Origin: Bacteroidota bacterium
GTDB lineage: Bacteria > Bacteroidota > Bacteroidia > Chitinophagales > Chitinophagaceae
Assembly: GCA_023415275.1 (NCBI GenBank)
Contig: JAEZLJ010000077.1
Location: 1 to 15,098, forward strand
DNA length: 15,098 nucleotides
Direction of reading: 5' to 3'
This document shows positions 1 through 6,801 of this stretch, piece after piece. The notes beneath the pieces were generated by a model. It was not told the DNA's origin, made no database searches, and was given only the letters and a program-made list of their open reading frames with translations. Position 1 is the stretch's first letter; every line of letters begins with the position of its first letter. A program made the translations under genes and the position numbers.

Positions 1-969
1 GAATTGAAAAGCGGCTCCGGTCACCCTGGTATTACTATTGATCTGCCAGCAGGAACTTATGAATTTAAAATCACCAAAGGATCCTGGGAGAAAGTTGAAT
101 GCGGCAACAATGCTTTTCCCCTGGAAAACAGGAAAATATCAGTAAGTAAAGACACTGTAATAGAAATCACCATTGAACATTGGTCTGATCATTTCCCTAA
201 GCAAGAGAAAGTGCATACAGCTGGTAAAAATGTCCATATAATCGATACCGCTTTTTATATCCCGCAGCTTAACAGGTCACGCAGGATTTGGATTTATCTT
301 CCCTCCTATTATAATACCTCCAGGAAAAAATACCCTGTTCTGTATATGCATGATGGGCAGAATGTATTTGATGAAGCAACATCAGGATTCGGGGAGTGGG
401 GTGTTGATGAAGCAATGGATACTTTGCAAAACAGGTTTCCGGAAATGATCGTAGTCGCAATTGATAATGACCCTATACATCGGATTAATGAATACGCTCC
501 CTATGATATGGAAAAGTATGGAAAAGCGGAAGGAGATGCATACGTAGATTTTTTGGTTAAAACTTTAAGACCTTTTATTAATAAACATTACAGGACTAAG
601 AAGTGTGGCCGTCACAATTACATTGCAGGAAGTTCCATGGGTGGATTGATCTCTTTTTATGCCATGCTCAAATATCCCGGCAAATTTGGAGGCGCAGGCG
701 TATTTTCTCCAGCCTTCTGGATCAATCCCCAGTTAAAAGCCATAGATCCTCAAAAAGTAAAGAAAATAAAAGGCAAGATCTACTTCTTTGCAGGACAACA
801 AGAAAGCGATTCGATGGTGCCGGATATGCTTTCAGTATTCGAACAAATGCACAAACATTCTAAAGCAAAAATGAAAACTGTTATCCGCGCACAAGGCAAA
901 CATAATGAAGCTACCTGGCGCACCGAGTTTCCTGCATTTTACTCCTGGCTTACCGCCAATAAGTTATAA
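1..969 (+). CDS. Alpha/beta-hydrolase esterase with N-terminal starch-binding-like module (5' truncated by window edge)
   Basis: The reading frame is open from base 1, so the true start lies to the left. The first 60 or so residues read as the end of a CBM20/CBM48-like beta-sandwich: GTYEFKITKGSWEKVECG is the hallmark strand pattern of a carbohydrate-binding module. From about base 235 an esterase D / PF00756-type hydrolase domain follows, with IWIYLPSYY, VLYMHDGQNVFD and the nucleophile elbow GSSMGG, whose central serine is at 634-636. The likely catalytic histidine is in GKHNEAT (901-903), near the C-terminal FPAFYSWL. The acid is probably in the GQQESDSMV segment. Families of this kind hydrolyse carboxylic esters on sugars, siderophores or feruloylated polymers; the substrate cannot be read from sequence. 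A signal peptide would lie outside the window. The gene converges on rnz with only ten bases between the stop codons. The fold is confident, the substrate is not. Confidence 0.85.
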   Translation, partial: ELKSGSGHPGITIDLPAGTYEFKITKGSWEKVECGNNAFPLENRKISVSKDTVIEITIEHWSDHFPKQEKVHTAGKNVHIIDTAFYIPQLNRSRRIWIYLPSYYNTSRKKYPVLYMHDGQNVFDEATSGFGEWGVDEAMDTLQNRFPEMIVVAIDNDPIHRINEYAPYDMEKYGKAEGDAYVDFLVKTLRPFINKHYRTKKCGRHNYIAGSSMGGLISFYAMLKYPGKFGGAGVFSPAFWINPQLKAIDPQKVKKIKGKIYFFAGQQESDSMVPDMLSVFEQMHKHSKAKMKTVIRAQGKHNEATWRTEFPAFYSWLTANKL

Positions 970-990
970 AAAAGCTCATTTAATGAGCTT
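968..990 (-). terminator. Intrinsic terminator of rnz, overlapping its stop codon
   Basis: AAGCTCAT (972-979) pairs with ATGAGCTT (983-990) around a TTA loop that contains the rnz stop codon. Read on the minus strand, the stem runs into six T residues (the A run at 968-973). On the plus strand there is no T tract after the stem, so it is best assigned to rnz rather than to the esterase, although the hairpin could also slow plus-strand transcripts. Confidence 0.7.
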
Positions 991-1885
991 CATAAGTATT
1001 GCCTTCTATAGCTAATTCTGTGTTCGGGAATATTTCCCTGGCTTCACTTTCAAACTGATCCAAAATACTATACTTGGAGCTAAAGTGTCCTATTAAAAGC
1101 TTTCTCACTTTTGCCTTTTTAGCTATCTCGGCAGCTTGCTTGGTGGTAGTATGAAAGCGTTCAGATGCTTTATCACGCATATTGTCCAGGTAGGTTGTTT
1201 CGTGATAGATCAAATCAGCCCCCTCAATAAATGGAATGATGCTTTCATCATATTTCGTATCTGCACAAAAAGCATATTTCTTCTCCTTTTCCGGAGCAGA
1301 AGTAACTTCATCATTATTGATCCTTTGTCCTCGGGGCGTTATGTAATCAAGACCATTTTGAAGACTGGTATAAAAGCTTACCGGTATGTTCAACTTTCTA
1401 ACTTTATCAATCAATAGCTTCCTTTTCCCTTCCTTTTCTTCAAATAAAAAACCATAGCATTCTATTCGGTGTGTGGTGGGAAAACAACTGATCCTGATCT
1501 TATCATCATTCACCAGTTCTTCGCCTTTCGTAAGCGTATGAAAGAATAGATTATATGGGAGTATGGTTTCTGCCACTCCCATCTGCATTTCAATGATCTG
1601 TTGTAAGGGTGCAGGGCCATACACATGTAGATCCTGTTTATGAGAAAGCAATCCGAATGTATTCAGCAGTCCTACCAGTCCAAAGTAATGGTCACCGTGT
1701 AAATGAGAAATAAAGATGTGGGATATCTTTCCCCTGCGGACCTTATATTTTATCATTTGTATCTGTGTTCCTTCTCCACAATCTACCAGGTAATTAGAAC
1801 CATCATGAGATACAACCTGGCTGGTCGGATGGCGATTGAATGCCGGTACGGCTGAATTATTACCTAAAATTGTAACAGACAACAT
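980..1885 (-). CDS. rnz: Ribonuclease Z (tRNA 3' processing endonuclease)
   Basis: This is a cytoplasmic zinc-dependent metallo-beta-lactamase-fold nuclease that cuts tRNA precursors just after the discriminator base. At 301 residues it has the usual length of the short bacterial form. The signature HLHGDH is at residues 61-66. The other expected zinc ligands fall at His139, Asp209 (FCADT) and His267 (IGHFSSKY), with spacing close to that known for Bacillus subtilis RNase Z. HETTY (228-232) and FHTTT (245-249) are also characteristic. The start MLSVTILGNNSAVPAF matches the usual N-terminus of the family. The gene lies 35 bases downstream of the fructosamine-kinase-like gene on the same strand and is probably the last gene of a three-gene operon ending in the terminator at 968-990. 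Confidence 0.95.
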   Translation of the reverse strand: MLSVTILGNNSAVPAFNRHPTSQVVSHDGSNYLVDCGEGTQIQMIKYKVRRGKISHIFISHLHGDHYFGLVGLLNTFGLLSHKQDLHVYGPAPLQQIIEMQMGVAETILPYNLFFHTLTKGEELVNDDKIRISCFPTTHRIECYGFLFEEKEGKRKLLIDKVRKLNIPVSFYTSLQNGLDYITPRGQRINNDEVTSAPEKEKKYAFCADTKYDESIIPFIEGADLIYHETTYLDNMRDKASERFHTTTKQAAEIAKKAKVRKLLIGHFSSKYSILDQFESEAREIFPNTELAIEGNTYEAH

Positions 1886-1920
1886 GAATTAAAGATATGG
1901 TGTCAAAATAATCAGAATAA

Positions 1921-2799
1921 TTAATACTTATGTAAAGTTTCCAGTATCGGGATTAAATAGCTGTTCCCAAATAAGAATAAGTGTACTAATAATGGATATA
2001 AATTACATACCTCCCATTGCTCCTTAAAGTTGGACGGCAAAGGATGGCAATAGTGATATGCTTCATAAAACTTAGAATTAAACCCTCCAAAAAGAGTTGA
2101 CATCCCAAGATCAACTGACGGATGAGCATAACTAACAGCAGGATCTATCAGCACAGGATCGCCTGCTTTATTACATAAAAAGTTTCCACTCCACAGATCA
2201 CCATGTACTAAAACAGGCTTTTGCCTGTCACCAAAGATCTCTGGTAATTCCAAAAATATCCTTTCAAACTGTTTAAGGTGCTTAGCGCTTAGTGCTCCAA
2301 TATTATAACACCTGGCAACCATAGGTTGCAGCATGCTTTCATTGAAAAATATTGCCCAATCTACACTGGGTTTATTTAACTGGAGAAGGCTACCCATATA
2401 GTTGCTTTCATTCAATCCGAAATATTCATTACTGTTTCTATGAAGTGCGGCCATTTGCTCACCAAATCTTACCCAAAACTGTTCATCCTTCTGGCCTTCT
2501 TCGATCCAGCCTAATATCAAAACCTGGGAATCTTCAAATTGAAAGCAATGAAAGATCTTAGGCACTTGAATTCCCCCACGGTTGCCAAGCAAGTTTAAAC
2601 CATTACATTCCTTTTCAAACAATTGGGGAAATTTAGAAGCAGAATTGATCTTACAGAAATATGAAGTATCCTGGATGGTTACTTTGTATGTTTTGTTAAT
2701 AGAACCACCACCAACTGACCCAAATGTAACTTTTCCCGTAGGCAGTTTTCCTGGAGACAGCAAGTTGACAATATGGGTTGAAAGCTGGCGTGTTAGCAT
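1921..2799 (-). CDS. Fructosamine kinase family protein (ketosamine-3-kinase-like)
   Basis: A 292-residue protein kinase-like-fold enzyme of the fructosamine/ketosamine-3-kinase family, which phosphorylates sugar adducts on amines so that they break down and the glycated protein is repaired. Visible motifs are the glycine-rich GSVGGGSINKTYKV loop (residues 27-40), a probable ATP-contacting Lys50, the catalytic loop HGDLWSGN (199-206), and the metal-binding segment VLIDPAVSYAHPSVDLGMS (216-234) followed by LFGGF; the last two are diagnostic of this family against generic aminoglycoside or choline kinases. Length is normal. It is 51 bases after the STAS gene and 35 bases before rnz, all on the minus strand, consistent with co-transcription. 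The physiological substrate is unproven: bacterial members may act on low-molecular-weight glycated amines rather than on protein. Confidence 0.88.
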   Translation of the reverse strand: MLTRQLSTHIVNLLSPGKLPTGKVTFGSVGGGSINKTYKVTIQDTSYFCKINSASKFPQLFEKECNGLNLLGNRGGIQVPKIFHCFQFEDSQVLILGWIEEGQKDEQFWVRFGEQMAALHRNSNEYFGLNESNYMGSLLQLNKPSVDWAIFFNESMLQPMVARCYNIGALSAKHLKQFERIFLELPEIFGDRQKPVLVHGDLWSGNFLCNKAGDPVLIDPAVSYAHPSVDLGMSTLFGGFNSKFYEAYHYCHPLPSNFKEQWEVCNLYPLLVHLFLFGNSYLIPILETLHKY

Positions 2800-2850
2800 G
2801 TCTTTTTTTTGCTTGCCAGGGAAAGATTATTTGATGGAATTCCGAACCTT

Positions 2851-3237
2851 TTATTGATCAAAATCATCGCTGTTTAACAATTCCCTTTCTATCTCTTCCA
2901 TCTGAACAATATCATATGCCTCACTTTCAGTGGGTGTAACATTCATGATCTCAAGAAGTTCCTTTTCATCCAGGAACGCTTCGACTTTCTTCTGAAGACA
3001 ACAAATTACAAAAGAGGCACCTTCTTCATAAAATTTTTGCTGTAGCCTTACCAGGTTTTCAGCAGCTTCTTCTTCCATAGAAGCTATCTCTTCCAGGTTG
3101 ACAACAACATTCTTTGTATTATCTTTAAGTAGTTCTATTAGTTGGCGGTTCAACTCTGCTGCCATAATAGCAGTAAAGTTTAAAGTTTCAACACGGATGA
3201 CATGAAATTTCTCTTTGGTATCAGTTTTGACTTCCAT
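2851..3237 (-). CDS. STAS-domain protein, anti-sigma factor antagonist-like, degenerate phosphosite
   Basis: A 128-residue acidic protein with the alternating strand/helix pattern of a STAS domain: VIRVETLNFTAIMAAELNR, then NVVVNLEEIASMEEEAAENL, then FVICCLQKKVEAFLD. In SpoIIAA-type STAS proteins the central segment reads roughly DLSxVxxIDSSG, where the serine is phosphorylated by an anti-sigma kinase. Here the matching stretch is NLEEIASMEEEA (residues 47-58), with Glu56 at the position I align to the phosphoserine, so classical phospho-switching looks impossible. The C-terminus (about residues 100-128) is an acidic tail. It is the first gene of a probable operon with the fructosamine-kinase-like gene and rnz, and is divergent from clpC. 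Fold assignment is by pattern only; the function, perhaps protein-protein interaction, is unknown. Confidence 0.72.
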   Translation of the reverse strand: MEVKTDTKEKFHVIRVETLNFTAIMAAELNRQLIELLKDNTKNVVVNLEEIASMEEEAAENLVRLQQKFYEEGASFVICCLQKKVEAFLDEKELLEIMNVTPTESEAYDIVQMEEIERELLNSDDFDQ

Positions 3238-3247
3238 ATATAATAGG

Positions 3248-3268
3248 CGGAAAGACTTAACATTTCCG
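3248..3268. promoter_or_regulatory. Inverted repeat in the clpC / STAS divergent spacer
   Basis: CGGAAA (3248-3253) and TTTCCG (3263-3268) form a six-base inverted repeat with a nine-base spacer. It lies between the STAS start codon and its predicted promoter, so it would sit in the STAS leader, and upstream of clpC. It could be an operator half-site pair or a small leader hairpin. It is short and could be chance. Confidence 0.25.
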
Positions 3269-3280
3269 TCTTACCCTGCT

Positions 3281-3313
3281 CAAAAATATTTTTTATTATT
3301 GTATAAAGCACAA
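3281..3313 (-). promoter_or_regulatory. Probable sigma-ABfr promoter for the STAS / kinase / rnz operon
   Basis: On the minus strand TATTTTTG (3288-3281) is an exact match to the Bacteroidota -7 element TAnnTTTG. It is preceded after 22 bases by TTG (3313-3311), a possible -33 element. This would start transcription about 37 bases before the STAS ATG. The TTG lies only about ten bases from the clpC start, so the two divergent transcription units must share or overlap control sequences. Confidence 0.5.
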
Positions 3314-3321
3314 CTATTAAA

Positions 3322-5850
3322 ATGGATAATAATTTTTCCTCACAAGTAAAAGAGATCATTTCGTTCAGCAGGGAGGAAGCATTAAGGTTAGGTAATGATT
3401 TTATAGGCACGGAACATTTATTGCTTGGATTAATTCGGGAAGGTGACAATACAGCGGTTAGAATATTAAAAAGCTTTAACGTTGACCTATACGAATTGCG
3501 AAAAGAAATAGAACTGGCTGTAAAAGATAAAACCGGTAAAAACATTGCTAACATAAATAGCTTACCTCTGACGAAACAGGCCGAAAAGGTCATCAGAGTA
3601 ACCGTTCTTGAAGCAAAAGCACTCAAAAGTCCCACAGTGGAGACAGAACATTTGATGCTTTCGATCTTGAAGAACAAAGAAAATATAGCAACTCAAATCT
3701 TAAATCAATTTGACGTGGACTACGATTTATTCAGACAGGAACTTGGGGTTATGAAATCAAATGACCCCCGCGCAGAGTACCAGGAAGAAAATGATGACGA
3801 TTTTGACGAAGAAAAGAAATATTCACAGTCAAAATCACGTCAGGCTGGTGCCACTAAGAGTAAAACACCTGTATTAGACAATTTTGGCAGGGATATTACC
3901 AAACTGGCCGAAACAGGAACTTTGGATCCGATAGTCGGACGTGAAAAAGAGATTGAGCGAGTATCCCAGATCCTTTCCAGGCGTAAAAAGAACAACCCTA
4001 TCCTGATAGGTGAGCCTGGAGTAGGTAAAACCGCTATTGTCGAAGGTTTAGCCCTTAGAATTGTTCAGCGCAAGGTTTCAAGGGTACTGTTCGATAAAAG
4101 GGTTATTTCCCTTGACCTGGCTGCCCTGGTTGCTGGTACAAAATACAGGGGCCAGTTTGAAGAAAGGATGAAAGCAATCATGAATGAACTGGAAAAGAAC
4201 AGGGATGTCATCCTTTTCATTGATGAGATTCATACCATTGTGGGAGCAGGTGGAGCTTCCGGGTCCCTGGATGCCTCCAATATCTTTAAGCCTGCCCTGG
4301 CACGGGGTGAACTCCAATGCATTGGTGCTTCCACACTCGATGAATACAGGATGTACATAGAAAAAGATGGTGCACTTGACCGTCGTTTTCAAAAAGTAAT
4401 GATCGATCCTCCAAGTGTTGAAGACACTATTCTAATACTTAATAACATTAAGTCTAAATACGAAGACTACCATAATGTTAATTACGACCAGGAAGCAATT
4501 GATGCCTGTGTTAAATTAAGTGACAGGTATATTACAGACCGCTTATTACCAGATAAAGCGATTGATGTAATGGACGAGGTTGGTGCAAGAGTTCACTTAA
4601 AGAACATTAATGTACCTCAGAATATCCTGGACCTTGAGAAAAAAATAGAAGATATAAAGGTTGAAAAGAACAGGGTTGTCAAGAGCCAGAAATTTGAAGA
4701 AGCAGCGGCTCTGAGAGATACAGAGAAACGCCTGGGTGAAGAATTAGATAAGGCTAAGGCTCAATGGGAAGAAGAAAGCAAGCATAAACGCTACCCCATT
4801 GGTGAAGAAGAGATCGCTGAGGTTATCAGCATGATGACTGGCATTCCAGTGAAGCGTATGGTGGAAGCCGAAACGCAAAAGCTGCGTAAGATGGCTGATG
4901 AAATGAAGGGAATGGTGGTTGGCCAGGATGAGGCTATCAGTAAAGTGGTTAAAGCCATACAGCGTAACCGGGTAGGTCTGAAAGACCCCAAAAAACCTAT
5001 AGGTACCTTTATTTTCCTGGGACCTACGGGAGTTGGTAAAACAGAGTTAGCCAGGGCCCTGGCGCGCCATATGTTTGATTCAGAAGATGCACTGATCAGG
5101 ATCGATATGAGTGAATACATGGAGAAGTTCACAGTGTCCAGGTTAATAGGTGCGCCTCCGGGATATGTGGGTTATGAAGAAGGCGGTCAATTAACGGAGC
5201 GTGTGCGTCGTAAGCCTTATAGCGTGATATTATTGGATGAGATCGAAAAAGCGCACCCGGATATTTACAACATATTATTACAGGTGTTGGATGATGGTCA
5301 ATTAACGGATGGCTTAGGAAGAAAAGTGGACTTTAAAAATACACTCATCATCATGACCTCTAATATTGGAGTTCGCCAGTTAAAGGATTTCGGTGAAGGT
5401 GTAGGATTTGCCACAGCTTCCAGGGTACAAAACCAGGATGAAGCCAATAAGGCAGTTATTGAAAAAGCGCTGAAGCGCACCTTCTCTCCTGAGTTTTTAA
5501 ACCGTATTGATGATGTGATCATCTTCAACTCTTTAACCAAGGAGCATATATTTGAGATCATTGATATCCTGATGAAGGGTGTGATGAAACGCCTTACTAA
5601 TTTAGGATTTAGCCTGGAGTTGACAGAAGAAGCAAAAGGATTCATTGCAGATAAGGGCTATGATCAGCAGTTTGGTGCCAGGCCTTTGCACCGGGCCATC
5701 CAAAAGTATTTGGAAGACCCGCTTGCAGAAGAGATATTGAATATGAATATCAAGCCTGGTGATGTACTTGAGGCTGATCTGGATAAAGAAAATGGAAAAC
5801 TGACATTTTCTTTGAAGAAAGGTGTTACAGAAGAAACAAAAGCATCGTAA
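3322..5850 (+). CDS. clpC: ATP-dependent Clp protease ATP-binding subunit ClpC
   Basis: An 842-residue class I Hsp100 AAA+ unfoldase that feeds substrates to ClpP. Order of domains: two Clp N repeats (about residues 1-145); an acidic, Lys/Ser/Gln-rich linker (about 150-178); AAA+ module 1 with Walker A GEPGVGKT (230-237) and Walker B FIDEIH (299-304); a UVR/middle coiled-coil region (about 415-490) with LEKKIEDIKVEKNRVVKSQKFEEAAALRD character; AAA+ module 2 with Walker A GPTGVGKT (567-574) and Walker B LLDEIEKA; and a C-terminal D2-small domain. The UVR-type middle domain and absence of a long ClpB coiled coil favour ClpC over ClpB or ClpA. A VGF tripeptide in EGVGFATAS matches the ClpP-docking loop, so a protease role is likely. 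The linker is longer and more charged than usual. No CtsR or CIRCE operator is visible upstream. clpC is monocistronic, closed by the hairpin at 5869-5895. Confidence 0.97.
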   Translation: MDNNFSSQVKEIISFSREEALRLGNDFIGTEHLLLGLIREGDNTAVRILKSFNVDLYELRKEIELAVKDKTGKNIANINSLPLTKQAEKVIRVTVLEAKALKSPTVETEHLMLSILKNKENIATQILNQFDVDYDLFRQELGVMKSNDPRAEYQEENDDDFDEEKKYSQSKSRQAGATKSKTPVLDNFGRDITKLAETGTLDPIVGREKEIERVSQILSRRKKNNPILIGEPGVGKTAIVEGLALRIVQRKVSRVLFDKRVISLDLAALVAGTKYRGQFEERMKAIMNELEKNRDVILFIDEIHTIVGAGGASGSLDASNIFKPALARGELQCIGASTLDEYRMYIEKDGALDRRFQKVMIDPPSVEDTILILNNIKSKYEDYHNVNYDQEAIDACVKLSDRYITDRLLPDKAIDVMDEVGARVHLKNINVPQNILDLEKKIEDIKVEKNRVVKSQKFEEAAALRDTEKRLGEELDKAKAQWEEESKHKRYPIGEEEIAEVISMMTGIPVKRMVEAETQKLRKMADEMKGMVVGQDEAISKVVKAIQRNRVGLKDPKKPIGTFIFLGPTGVGKTELARALARHMFDSEDALIRIDMSEYMEKFTVSRLIGAPPGYVGYEEGGQLTERVRRKPYSVILLDEIEKAHPDIYNILLQVLDDGQLTDGLGRKVDFKNTLIIMTSNIGVRQLKDFGEGVGFATASRVQNQDEANKAVIEKALKRTFSPEFLNRIDDVIIFNSLTKEHIFEIIDILMKGVMKRLTNLGFSLELTEEAKGFIADKGYDQQFGARPLHRAIQKYLEDPLAEEILNMNIKPGDVLEADLDKENGKLTFSLKKGVTEETKAS

Positions 5851-5868
5851 TTGAACTGACAGAATATA

Positions 5869-5895
5869 AATCCCGCCAATGGCGGGATTTTTTTT
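5869..5895 (+). terminator. Intrinsic terminator of clpC
   Basis: AATCCCGCC (5869-5877) pairs perfectly with GGCGGGATT (5881-5889) around an AAT loop. The nine-pair GC-rich stem runs into eight T residues (5888-5895). It begins 18 bases after the clpC stop and separates clpC from cmk. Confidence 0.93.
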
Positions 5896-6018
5896 GCCCT
5901 ATAGGATACAATTCTTATTGTAATCCAATAGAGAGCACTCGATCAATACATAATAGCCTTTTATCTTGTACCTTTTTTTGTTGTGTAATTTATTGCATGC
6001 ATTTTTGCATTGGTTGAT

Positions 6019-6708
6019 ATGAAAAAGATAATCATTACAATAGATGGCTGGTCGTCCTGTGGAAAAAGCACTTTGGCTAAGCAATTGGCCAAAGCGTTGA
6101 ATTATATCTATGTAGACAGTGGTGCAATGTATAGGGCCATCACGCTTTACTTTTTACGAAATCATATCGATTGGACCAATAAGAAAGAAGTACATAATGC
6201 CTTAAAAGATATATCCCTGGAATTTATATACAATCCAAAAAGCGAACGGTCCGAAATATTCCTTAATGAAGAGAACGTGGAATATGTTATTAGGGATATG
6301 GTAGTTGCGGAAAAAGTGAGCGATATAGCAGCTATTAAAGAAGTAAGGGAGTATGCTGTGGCACAACAGCAAAAAATGGGAAAGAACAGGGGAATTGTAA
6401 TGGATGGTCGTGATATAGGCACAGTGGTATTTCCTGATGCTGAGCTAAAGATATTCATGACAGCCGACAATGCCGTCAGGGTAGAGCGTCGTTTCCAGGA
6501 GCTTTATGAGAAAAACCCTAACATAACTATTGAAGAGGTAAAAAATAATCTTGAGTTAAGAGATTACATAGATTCCCACCGTGAAGTAAGCCCGCTTCGC
6601 CAGGCTGATGATGCATTGATCCTGGATAATACCAACCTCACTGAAAAAGAACAATTTCAAAAAGCTTTAAAGTGGGCACACAAGCATATTGAACAGTATG
6701 CTTCATAA
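6019..6708 (+). CDS. cmk: Cytidylate (CMP/dCMP) kinase
   Basis: A 229-residue P-loop NMP kinase that converts CMP or dCMP plus ATP into the diphosphates for nucleic acid synthesis. The P-loop is GWSSCGKST at residues 10-18. DSGAMYRA, the VMDGRDIGTVVFPDAELKIF stretch, RRFQEL and the lid/base segment RDYIDSHREVSPLRQADDALILDNTNL are all characteristic. Length is typical for the family. I chose the ATG at 6019, giving MKKIIITIDG; a TTG three codons upstream (6010) is also in frame but adds nothing conserved. The gene follows the clpC terminator by about 120 bases and therefore needs its own promoter. That spacer is AT-rich, with only weak -7-like matches. No clear terminator follows, so read-through into the T9SS gene 93 bases downstream is possible. 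Confidence 0.95.
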   Translation: MKKIIITIDGWSSCGKSTLAKQLAKALNYIYVDSGAMYRAITLYFLRNHIDWTNKKEVHNALKDISLEFIYNPKSERSEIFLNEENVEYVIRDMVVAEKVSDIAAIKEVREYAVAQQQKMGKNRGIVMDGRDIGTVVFPDAELKIFMTADNAVRVERRFQELYEKNPNITIEEVKNNLELRDYIDSHREVSPLRQADDALILDNTNLTEKEQFQKALKWAHKHIEQYAS

Positions 6709-6801
6709 TTGGAACTCTTTTTGATTTTCATTATTTGCCATCTTCTCTACTGAAAAGAAAGCTATAACGGAGTTTGAAACAGTGAAGTAAAAACAGTAGA
6801 T

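Noticed and set aside
3238..3321. CtsR or CIRCE heat-shock operator upstream of clpC
   Set aside because: Neither the GGTCAAA direct repeat nor the TTAGCACTC-N9-GAGTGCTAA palindrome is present.
3180..3677. 165-residue open frame on the minus strand overlapping the clpC start and the STAS start
   Set aside because: It is antisense to the strongly conserved ClpC N-domain, has no recognisable domain and a composition typical of shadow translation.
5997..6010. ATGCA-TTTT-TGCAT inverted repeat just before cmk
   Set aside because: Five-base arms in AT-rich sequence are expected by chance, and no regulator with such a site is indicated.
6010..6018. TTG start for cytidylate kinase, giving MVDMKK
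   Set aside because: The ATG at 6019 begins exactly at the conserved MKKIIITIDG; the extension is not supported by the family.
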